In this document: in pieces, positions 1-4,553 of the stretch
How positions within the stretch are numbered: the stretch's first letter is position 1
How the letters are laid out: every line of letters starts with the position of its first letter
Origin: Nitrospira sp.
GTDB lineage: Bacteria > Nitrospirota > Nitrospiria > Nitrospirales > Nitrospiraceae
DNA: 5,628 nucleotides
NCBI GenBank assembly: GCA_012032965.1
Contig: JAAUPT010000145.1
Coordinates: 1-5,628 of the forward strand
Direction: 5' to 3'
Position numbers and translations under genes: made by a program
Notes under the pieces: model-generated
Told to the model about the DNA's origin: nothing
Database searches by the model: none
Seen by the model: only the letters and a program-made list of their open reading frames with translations

Positions 1-588
1 TATACGCTAGGACGCAGGACACGACCATCAGACTGGGGTGGGAATCAGACAGCTTTATGCGAGAACGGAGCGGAATTCCACCATGTGAACCGTGGTGGGT
101 CCGTAACCTTTCATGGCCCCGGGCAGGTAGTCCTCTATCCAATCCTGAAACTTCATCGGTACGCCACAGGGGCCAAGCAACTAGTTTGGTTACTTGAGGA
201 GGTTGTCATTCGCTTACTTGAGTACTGGAATATCACCGGTGTTCGTATCGTTGACAAACCTGGTGTGTGGATCATGCGGCCGCAGCTGAAGAAGATCAGT
301 TTTGTTGGCATACGAATTCAACAAGGAGTGACGCTACATGGAGTGTCCCTGAATGTCGATCTAGACTTAGCCCCGTTCCGCCAAATTCACCCATGTGGAT
401 TGTCCGATTGTTCTGTGACATCCATGGCGGCTGTTTCTCAACGAGCCGTCCCGGTCGAAGCGGTCAAGCAGCAACTTGCTGAGACCTTCACCATGGTGTT
501 TTCCTCAAGCGGCCCACGACCGGTTTCCACGCAAGGACAGTGCTACGCCCACACTGATCCTGAAGGAGCTCTATGCAGGAACTTTTGA
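1..588 (+). CDS. lipB: Octanoyltransferase LipB, 5'-truncated by window edge
   Basis: LipB moves the octanoyl group from octanoyl-ACP to a lysine of lipoyl domains (E2 subunits, glycine-cleavage H protein), the first step of de novo lipoate assembly in the cytoplasm. The frame is open from base 1, and its first visible residues, YTLGRR, match the family's TLGRR segment. The GTG at base 85 is therefore not the real start; roughly the first few tens of residues lie left of the window. Further signatures, in visible numbering, are RGGSVTFHGPGQ at about 31-42, the lysine of KISFVG at about 98 (bases 292-294), and HPCG with the catalytic cysteine at about 132 (bases 394-396). In E. coli LipB the catalytic pair is Cys169/Lys135, and both have counterparts here, so the enzyme looks active. 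The 195 visible codons fit a protein of normal family length. Its last 16 bases overlap the next gene, which suggests an operon. Confidence 0.95.
   Translation, partial: YTLGRRTRPSDWGGNQTALCENGAEFHHVNRGGSVTFHGPGQVVLYPILKLHRYATGAKQLVWLLEEVVIRLLEYWNITGVRIVDKPGVWIMRPQLKKISFVGIRIQQGVTLHGVSLNVDLDLAPFRQIHPCGLSDCSVTSMAAVSQRAVPVEAVKQQLAETFTMVFSSSGPRPVSTQGQCYAHTDPEGALCRNF
563..568 (+). promoter_or_regulatory. Ribosome-binding site for the dehydrogenase, inside lipB
   Basis: AAGGAG, a perfect match to the Shine-Dalgarno core, lies four bases before the ATG at 573 and within the last codons of lipB. It fixes the start of the dehydrogenase gene. Ribosomes finishing lipB at 588 pass through it, consistent with translational coupling. 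The four-base spacer is at the short end of the usual range. Confidence 0.7.
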
Positions 589-1823
589 CGCCGACCTTTC
601 GCTTAGCCGTCTCGCAATTCGATCGGGCCGCGGAGGCGATGAACCTGGACCCCAACCTCCGCGAACGCCTGAAGCTCCCACAGCGCTCACTCGTCGTCAG
701 TCTTCCCGTCCTGATGGACGATGGGCATGTCGAGGTCTTTACCGGTTATCGCGTGCAGCATGATTCATCACGCGGACCCTCCAAGGGTGGAGTGCGGTAC
801 CACCCCGATGTAAATCTTGGTGAAGTGGCCGCTCTGGCCATGTGGATGACATGGAAATGTGCGTTGGCAGGCTTGCCATATGGTGGAGCGAAGGGCGGCG
901 TCCAAGTCGCACCCAAGAGTCTGTCCTCTCCTGAGTTACAGCGACTGACCAGGCGCTACGCGGCGGAAATATTCCCATTGATCGGACCGGTAAAGGACGT
1001 GCCTGCCCCTGACGTGGGGACCGATGCCCAAGTCATGGCCTGGATAATGGACACCTACAGCCAGCAGGTCGGATATGCTGTACCTGGAGTTGTCACCGGA
1101 AAACCGCTGTCGCTCGGCGGCAGCTTGGGTCGAGAAGAAGCAACCGGGCGGGGTGTAGTATATGTGACACAGGAAGCATTACGTCATGTGAAGCTGCCTT
1201 TGGAGAATGCGACGGTGGCGATTCAAGGGTTCGGAAACGTCGGCTCGCATACTGCTCGCATCATGCAACAACAAGGGGCACGTGTGATAGCCGTCAGTGA
1301 TGTCACTGGCGGCATCTACAACGACAAGGGGTTGGACATTGCACATCTTCTCCGTCGTGATTCCAGCCAGCCACTCCGTGAAACTAAACAAGGAGACGCG
1401 ATCACGAATGAGGAATTACTCCAATTGGAATGCACCGTGCTCGTTCCCGCTGCACTATCCGAACAGATTACGCATCGCAATGCGAATTCCCTGAAGTGTC
1501 GAATCCTATCTGAAGGAGCCAACGGACCGACGACACTCGAAGCCGATCGCATTCTGGAGGACAAAGGAATATTTGTGATTCCTGATATTCTGGCAAATTC
1601 CGGTGGGGTCATCGTCTCATACTTCGAGTGGGTTCAGGATCTTCAGCGCTTCTTCTGGAGCGCAGCCGACATTCAGAATCGCCTACAGAATATCATCACG
1701 TCCGCCTTTCATCGCACGCTTCACTTTTCAACTGACCGTCGGGTTTCAATGCGCATGGCGGCGCTCATGAGCGGGATTGACCAGGTCGCTCAAGCCCATC
1801 TCCAGCGTGGATTGTACCCATAA
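573..1823 (+). CDS. gdhA: Glu/Leu/Phe/Val dehydrogenase family protein, probably glutamate dehydrogenase
   Basis: The likely reaction is reversible oxidative deamination of L-glutamate to 2-oxoglutarate and ammonia with NAD(P), in the cytoplasm, linking carbon and nitrogen metabolism. The 416 residues are the usual length of the small hexameric class. The N-terminal substrate domain shows GPSKGGVRYHP (68-78, Lys71), MTWKCA with Lys95, PYGGAKGGV (102-110, Lys107 the expected catalytic lysine) and DVPAPDVGT with Asp147, the expected catalytic aspartate. The cofactor domain has the Rossmann motif GFGNVG (219-224), followed by the strand ending VSD (241-243). EGANGPTT (314-321) and NSGGVIVSYFEW (342-353) close the active-site region. 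All key residues are present. The residues around 243 do not let me decide between NAD and NADP. The start is set by AAGGAG at 563-568. A leucine or phenylalanine dehydrogenase is the alternative, but those are normally shorter, and the PAPDVGT/TWKCA wording favours glutamate. Confidence 0.95.
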   Translation: MQELLTPTFRLAVSQFDRAAEAMNLDPNLRERLKLPQRSLVVSLPVLMDDGHVEVFTGYRVQHDSSRGPSKGGVRYHPDVNLGEVAALAMWMTWKCALAGLPYGGAKGGVQVAPKSLSSPELQRLTRRYAAEIFPLIGPVKDVPAPDVGTDAQVMAWIMDTYSQQVGYAVPGVVTGKPLSLGGSLGREEATGRGVVYVTQEALRHVKLPLENATVAIQGFGNVGSHTARIMQQQGARVIAVSDVTGGIYNDKGLDIAHLLRRDSSQPLRETKQGDAITNEELLQLECTVLVPAALSEQITHRNANSLKCRILSEGANGPTTLEADRILEDKGIFVIPDILANSGGVIVSYFEWVQDLQRFFWSAADIQNRLQNIITSAFHRTLHFSTDRRVSMRMAALMSGIDQVAQAHLQRGLYP

Positions 1824-1933
1824 TCGCCCACCCGTTCGAATCCCATTCGGTCACGATTGCTGTCTCCGGTGCTTGCCTCACAACTGGTCTGTACGCTAGG
1901 GTGATGCTCGGTAGCAGGACGAAAGAGCACCTC

Positions 1934-2227
1934 ATGACGCGACATACGATCGCAACCGCGTGGGAACAGCACTGCGCTAACGGATGGCCTCGGTTTTCAA
2001 GTCCGCACGAAGGACAATTGATGACACTCGATACGGTCATCAGCGGGTGCGTGGTCTATTACCTTGAGAGCTCCGATGGTCTCGACAACCAACGGCTTAC
2101 CATCGTGAAGGATTGCCTGCGCGATCTTGATGATTTAACGACAGAGCTGGAGACTGATTGCCAGCCATACTTTCTCCGGCTTCGCGAGCTGGGCGAAATG
2201 TTACTACGCGTACAGTCGACGTCATGA
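1934..2227 (+). CDS. Hypothetical protein, 97 aa, predicted soluble, helical C-terminal half
   Basis: I do not recognise this family. The frame also offers GTG at 1901 and ATG at 1904, but I prefer ATG 1934. The weak purine-rich GAAAGAG (1921-1927) sits six bases before it, whereas no good site precedes the upstream codons. The 97-residue product has no signal peptide or membrane segment. Residues 1-30 contain several aromatic residues (two Trp, a Phe). Residues 31-45 form a mildly hydrophobic stretch (TLDTVISGCVVYYLE). From about 52 to 94 the sequence looks like one or two amphipathic helices rich in Leu, Asp, Glu and Arg, ending LRLRELGEMLLRVQ. Four cysteines (14, 39, 61, 76) are not arranged as CxxC, so a metal site is not evident. 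It lies 110 bases after the dehydrogenase on the same strand, and no terminator was found between them. Residue composition is protein-like, so I think it is real, but its role is unknown. Confidence 0.6.
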   Translation: MTRHTIATAWEQHCANGWPRFSSPHEGQLMTLDTVISGCVVYYLESSDGLDNQRLTIVKDCLRDLDDLTTELETDCQPYFLRLRELGEMLLRVQSTS

Positions 2228-2300
2228 TCGATGGTCTTGAGGAATCTGCGCCATCACATAGGCGATGGGCATCGGTCCATCAACCATTTATCCGCGTTTC

Positions 2301-2330
2301 TTGCAGCTTCGATCCCGGATTGGCTAGAAT
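2301..2330 (+). promoter_or_regulatory. Candidate sigma70-type promoter upstream of the exported-protein gene
   Basis: TAGAAT at 2325-2330 matches five of six bases of the -10 consensus. TTGCAG at 2301-2306 matches three of six of the -35 consensus, notably the TTG. The spacer is 18 bases. Transcription would begin near 2337, leaving an untranslated leader of about 80 bases before the ATG at 2417. The -35 match is weak, so this is a suggestion from sequence only. Confidence 0.4.
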
Positions 2331-2416
2331 AACAGGAACTGAGCTTTGCAAGTCCGTCTCTCTAACGATGCCTCGGATAGGTCATTGATCCCGTCATAGA
2401 GAAAAGCGATTGTCTT

Positions 2417-2944
2417 ATGGAAAAGAGCCCCCCTCGGATTGCCAGCGTGGTTTTCATTGGCCTGCTCACTGCGTGTTCCTTGGTTTACGCCGAGCGATAC
2501 GAATTGAGTCAGACCGATGTCATGGAACCAAAAACCATCTCAAGCGTCGATATCTCGCTCTTTGGTGTCAAACTCGGTGACTCAGAAAACAAAGCGGTTG
2601 AGAACCTGGTAACCGAACCCCTTTCCGGAATTAAGGCGGAACAAGAGGCGGCCTTTATCTTCCTTCTCGACCAGCGCAAACCAACCGGCCCAATGGCTGG
2701 AGTCCGAATTCAGGACGGTAAGGTCGATTTGCTCTTCATCAATAATCGGTTCGCCTTCAAGACCCGAGGTGTTTTCCGCAATGTCCTCAATAGCGAAAGC
2801 CCCGAAGAGATTCGTAAGTTGCTGGGGCAGGAAGAGTACGGAGACGAGAACGTTATGGGCGCAATACTGGCGTACGACAAGCAGGGCTTCCAAGTGAATT
2901 ATCTCGGGAAAGATATCAATATCGAGTTCGCCCAACCTCACTAA
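2417..2944 (+). CDS. Exported hypothetical protein, possible lipoprotein, 175 aa
   Basis: I do not recognise the family. The N-terminus is an export signal: Lys3 and Arg7, a hydrophobic stretch from about 8 to 19, then LTAC at 17-20, which fits a lipobox with Cys20 as the lipidated residue. The segment continues SLVYA before Glu26, which would equally suit signal peptidase I cleavage after Ala25, so lipoprotein and free periplasmic protein are both possible. The mature part (about 150 residues) is polar and looks like a small mixed alpha/beta domain. The segment ISLFGVKLGDSENKAV (47-62) resembles the short repeat-like start seen in proteins that describe a substrate-dependent 'G.kLGds...v' fold, but I cannot name one. 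The ATG at 2417 is the first standard start after an in-frame stop at 2378. Its ribosome site is poor (AGAGAAAAG about ten bases upstream). It stands alone, converging on the minus-strand carboxypeptidase region. Confidence 0.8.
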   Translation: MEKSPPRIASVVFIGLLTACSLVYAERYELSQTDVMEPKTISSVDISLFGVKLGDSENKAVENLVTEPLSGIKAEQEAAFIFLLDQRKPTGPMAGVRIQDGKVDLLFINNRFAFKTRGVFRNVLNSESPEEIRKLLGQEEYGDENVMGAILAYDKQGFQVNYLGKDINIEFAQPH

Positions 2945-3099
2945 TCCCTTCTCACGCGACCTCCTTCCCCACTCCATTCTTTCCCCGTAATATCTCGCAC
3001 CTACTAGTGACTCTACTTCACTAACAGCTTGGCAAATTAGCCCGGCACAGGTGGGATAACAGGATGTTTACCTGGTTGAATGGGATGGATTACGCCCGA
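2945..3099. other. Convergent intergenic gap with weak inverted repeats, no clear terminator
   Basis: This gap separates the + strand exported-protein gene from the - strand carboxypeptidase, so transcription from both sides should end here. It contains a perfect six-base inverted repeat, TAGTGA (3005-3010) and TCACTA (3018-3023) with a seven-base loop, and a five-base one, CAGGT (3048-3052) and ACCTG (3070-3074). Neither is GC-rich nor followed by a run of T on either strand, so I do not call an intrinsic terminator. No coding frame of note is present. Confidence 0.35.
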
Positions 3100-3678
3100 T
3101 TATTGAATTGTATTCGTGAGACGAAACCCGTAGTCGATTAAGCTCTTGGCAGTAGTCCATCTGCGGTTGGAGTTCAAGATGACCAGCAACAAATCTCTAT
3201 CGTTTTGAGAAACTTTAGCAATCAAGCATCGGCCAGCTTTTGAGGTGAATCCCGTCTTCACCCCTTCCACACCAGGAATTCGACCAAGAAGGCGATTGGT
3301 ATTATGTAGGACATACGCGCGGTAGCCGCTCACAGGTGTGATGATTTCACGTTCTTCTTTCACGAGCGCTCGAAACACCCCATTCCGCATCGCGACTTCG
3401 CTTAGCTTTGCAAGATCTTCAGCGGTCGAATAGTGATCGGGCCCATCAAAACCACAGCCGTTACTAAAATGAGTCCCGTGTAAGCCCAATGATGTCGCCT
3501 TCGTGTTCATTAACTCTACAAACCGCTCTTCATTTCCGCCAACATGTTCTACCGCCGCGAGGCAGGCATCATTGGCGGATACCATCATCATGGCCTTCAG
3601 CAAATCCTTCACGCGAAAGACCTCACCGACTTTCAATCGCAGGTGAGTCTTAGGAGCTCGTGCCGCATTTTTGCTCAC
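3100..3678 (-). CDS. Carboxypeptidase C-terminal fragment: SxN and KTG motifs, no export signal
   Basis: This frame can be read from GTG 3678 for 192 residues, and that GTG overlaps the TGA of the upstream frame as GTGA. It begins exactly inside a conserved block (VSKNAARAPKTHLRLKVGE), so the GTG is more likely an internal Val codon of the intact gene than a true start. SAN (34-36) is the SxN motif and KTG (141-143) lies in GVEGVKTGFTSKAGRCLIA, a typical S11 block. It ends shortly after the catalytic domain, with no PBP5_C domain. It has no signal peptide, so if translated separately it would stay in the cytoplasm, away from peptidoglycan. Confidence 0.7.
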   Translation of the reverse strand: MSKNAARAPKTHLRLKVGEVFRVKDLLKAMMMVSANDACLAAVEHVGGNEERFVELMNTKATSLGLHGTHFSNGCGFDGPDHYSTAEDLAKLSEVAMRNGVFRALVKEEREIITPVSGYRAYVLHNTNRLLGRIPGVEGVKTGFTSKAGRCLIAKVSQNDRDLLLVILNSNRRWTTAKSLIDYGFRLTNTIQ

Positions 3679-4037
3679 CGTTGCATATCCTCGAGCCGGC
3701 CATTCTCAAGTATGACCAGCGCCGACATGATCTTGGTCAGACTAGCCGGCGATAAACGCTTGTCTGCTTGATGTTGATAAAGTACACGTCCGGATTTCAA
3801 TTCTTTCAGGAGAATACTGTGTGCAGGAATCCGTTTCCAAGGAAGCGGTCGCTGGGCATACGCAACGATGCGATTCGCCTGAGCCTTAGGTTGAATTTCC
3901 AACCCAGAGGCAGGAAGACTCGATAGAAGAATTAGAGGGATAGCGAAGGCCGTAACGAGAGTTGGCAGTACAACCAACCGACACCATCGTGGCGGTCGAT
4001 GACCAGGCCAGGAGTAGTCTTTCTGTCCCAAAGCCAC
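3675..4037 (-). CDS. Carboxypeptidase N-terminal fragment: export signal plus SxxK motif
   Basis: This 120-residue frame starts at GTG 4037, eight bases after the stop of the zinc-ribbon gene. No strong ribosome site is seen, so it may depend on coupling with that gene. A long basic N-terminus (Lys6, Arg14, Arg17, Arg20) precedes a hydrophobic segment at about 21-42 that ends LPASG, a signal peptide or uncleaved anchor. ANRIVAYAQ (54-62) and the SGRVLYQHQADKRLSPASLTKIMSALV region follow, with nucleophile Ser99 and Lys102. The frame then meets TGA at 3677-3675, two codons after LEDM. Alone it lacks SxN and KTG, so it cannot be a functional transpeptidase-fold enzyme. Confidence 0.75.
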   Translation of the reverse strand: MALGQKDYSWPGHRPPRWCRLVVLPTLVTAFAIPLILLSSLPASGLEIQPKAQANRIVAYAQRPLPWKRIPAHSILLKELKSGRVLYQHQADKRLSPASLTKIMSALVILENGRLEDMQR

Positions 4038-4045
4038 CCGTCTAT

Positions 4046-4234
4046 TTAGAAGGTGAACGACTCCCGCACCTTATCACCCTTCCGCCCACTATCGATAACC
4101 TTATGAAAAAACCGGAGAAGATCGGCTAAATCTATCCAAAATCCACAATTCAAGCATCGAGCGTAAATTCTGCGGTTGATGAGGGTATAGTGCCGCTCCA
4201 CCATCATGAATCCTCTGCACTTCAAACACTGCAT
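4046..4234 (-). CDS. Zinc-ribbon-like small protein, 62 aa
   Basis: The protein has two CxxC pairs, Cys3/Cys6 (CLKC) and Cys27/Cys30 (CLNC). They are 20 residues apart with a basic, beta-prone linker (RHYTLINRRIYARCLNCG), the layout of a zinc ribbon or rubredoxin-like knuckle. The C-terminal half (34-50) is a short amphipathic helix (DLADLLRFFHKVI), and the tail is charged. Such folds bind zinc and often serve as small nucleic-acid- or protein-binding modules, but no specific function can be assigned. The ATG at 4234 is preceded by a purine-rich stretch, GGAGAGAGTGAG (4252-4241). It lies 21 bases after the membrane miniprotein and eight bases before the carboxypeptidase, so it is probably the middle gene of a three-gene operon. 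The regular cysteine pattern makes chance unlikely. Confidence 0.75.
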   Translation of the reverse strand: MQCLKCRGFMMVERHYTLINRRIYARCLNCGFWIDLADLLRFFHKVIDSGRKGDKVRESFTF

Positions 4235-4255
4235 ACATGTCTCACTCTCTCCGAA

Positions 4256-4462
4256 CTACCGCAGTCGATTCATGACCAATGCAACACATCCGGCAAGTAA
4301 GCCACCTCCAATGAGTGTCGTGCCGAAATATACGAACACATTGGTGCCTCCAGCCGGTTGCGTCCCTTCCCATAAATCCCGTACCCCACCCTGGACCATC
4401 AGGACCGAGAGGGTCATCAGGGCCCCAATCATGAACCACCATGCAAAGGATCGAAGCGCCAT
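4256..4462 (-). CDS. Small two-helix membrane protein, 68 aa
   Basis: I do not recognise the family. Two hydrophobic segments are evident: about 6-24 (starting FAWWFMIGALMTLSV) and about 43-64 (VYFGTTLIGGGLLAGCVALVM). They are joined by a polar loop containing RDLWEGTQPAGGTN. Arg4 at the N-terminus and RLR at the C-terminus suggest both ends face the cytoplasm. I chose ATG 4462 because an AGG (4472-4470) sits seven bases upstream and a strong promoter lies about 30 bases before it. A TTG at 4477 would add five residues but has no proper ribosome site. It is the first gene of a likely operon with the zinc-ribbon protein and the carboxypeptidase. A rival frame on the same strand (4442-4242) has a low-complexity Gly/Asp/Pro/Trp composition and is not credible. 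Confidence 0.7.
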   Translation of the reverse strand: MALRSFAWWFMIGALMTLSVLMVQGGVRDLWEGTQPAGGTNVFVYFGTTLIGGGLLAGCVALVMNRLR

Positions 4463-4501
4463 TGGTATGCCTATCAACCTACACCGGTGAACCCAACAGC
4501 A

Positions 4502-4530
4502 ACTCTAGCGAAGGCCCTCTGGGCTGTCAA
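4502..4530 (-). promoter_or_regulatory. Sigma70-type promoter for the membrane protein / zinc ribbon / carboxypeptidase unit
   Basis: Reading the minus strand, TTGACA (4530-4525) is a perfect -35 box. A spacer of exactly 17 bases follows, then TAGAGT (4507-4502), which matches four of six -10 bases including the invariant first T, the A and the last T. Transcription would start near 4495, giving a leader of about 33 bases before ATG 4462. It lies directly after the stop codon (4556-4554) of the upstream repeat-protein gene, where an independent promoter is needed. This is the best promoter match in the window. Confidence 0.65.
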
Positions 4531-4551
4531 GAATAGATGGCGATCCTTCGC
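4508..4551. repeat. 7-base inverted repeat bracketing the promoter -35 box
   Basis: GCGAAGG at 4508-4514 is exactly complementary in reverse to CCTTCGC at 4545-4551, with a 30-base loop. One arm lies in the promoter spacer next to the -10 box; the other sits just upstream of the -35 box, beside the stop codon of the repeat-protein gene. An inner GCCC-TCT-GGGC hairpin (4514-4524) lies inside it. It could be a paired regulator site or part of a terminator for the repeat-protein gene, but there is no T run, and 7 bases may be chance. Confidence 0.3.
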
Positions 4552-4553
4552 CG

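Larger units (their letters stand above)
3100..4037 (-). pseudogene. D-alanyl-D-alanine carboxypeptidase (peptidase S11, PBP5/6 family), interrupted by a frameshift
   Basis: The S11 family trims the terminal D-Ala from peptidoglycan pentapeptides in the periplasm. Here the family's three active-site motifs are present but lie in two frames. The upstream frame (4037-3675) carries the export segment and SLTK (SxxK). The downstream frame (open to 3100) carries SAN (SxN) and KTG. The switch is near base 3683. Adding one base between 3684 and 3683 restores a continuous read: a G there gives LEDMATVSKNAARAP, the usual family wording just after SxxK. The rejoined product would be about 312 residues, comparable to short S11 enzymes such as the PBP7 type, without a C-terminal PBP5_C domain. 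It may be a real recent pseudogene, a sequencing or assembly error, or, less likely, a frameshifted-translation product. No slippery heptamer is visible at the junction. The rest of both halves is well conserved, so decay must be recent if it is real. Confidence 0.8.

Noticed and set aside
85..588. GTG at 85 as the start of lipB
   Set aside because: The frame is open to base 1 and the upstream residues contain the LipB segment TLGRR, so the gene begins left of the window.
1837..1849. Hairpin CGAAT-CCC-ATTCG just after the dehydrogenase as a terminator
   Set aside because: Only five pairs with a three-base loop and no T run follow, so it is too weak to call.
2158..2388. 76-residue + strand frame after the 97-residue gene
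   Set aside because: It overlaps the end of a better frame, has no ribosome site and shows no recognisable composition or motif.
2582..2977. 131-residue - strand frame opposite the exported protein
   Set aside because: It is antisense to a gene with a clear signal peptide and looks like a shadow of that gene's codon bias.
3675..3700. Programmed ribosomal frameshift in the carboxypeptidase gene
   Set aside because: No slippery heptamer or obvious stimulatory structure is seen at the junction; the AAAAA run lies downstream of the stop, in the wrong place.
4242..4442. 66-residue - strand frame overlapping the membrane miniprotein
   Set aside because: Its Gly/Asp/Pro/Trp-rich sequence is typical of an out-of-frame reading, while the alternative frame gives two clean membrane helices.
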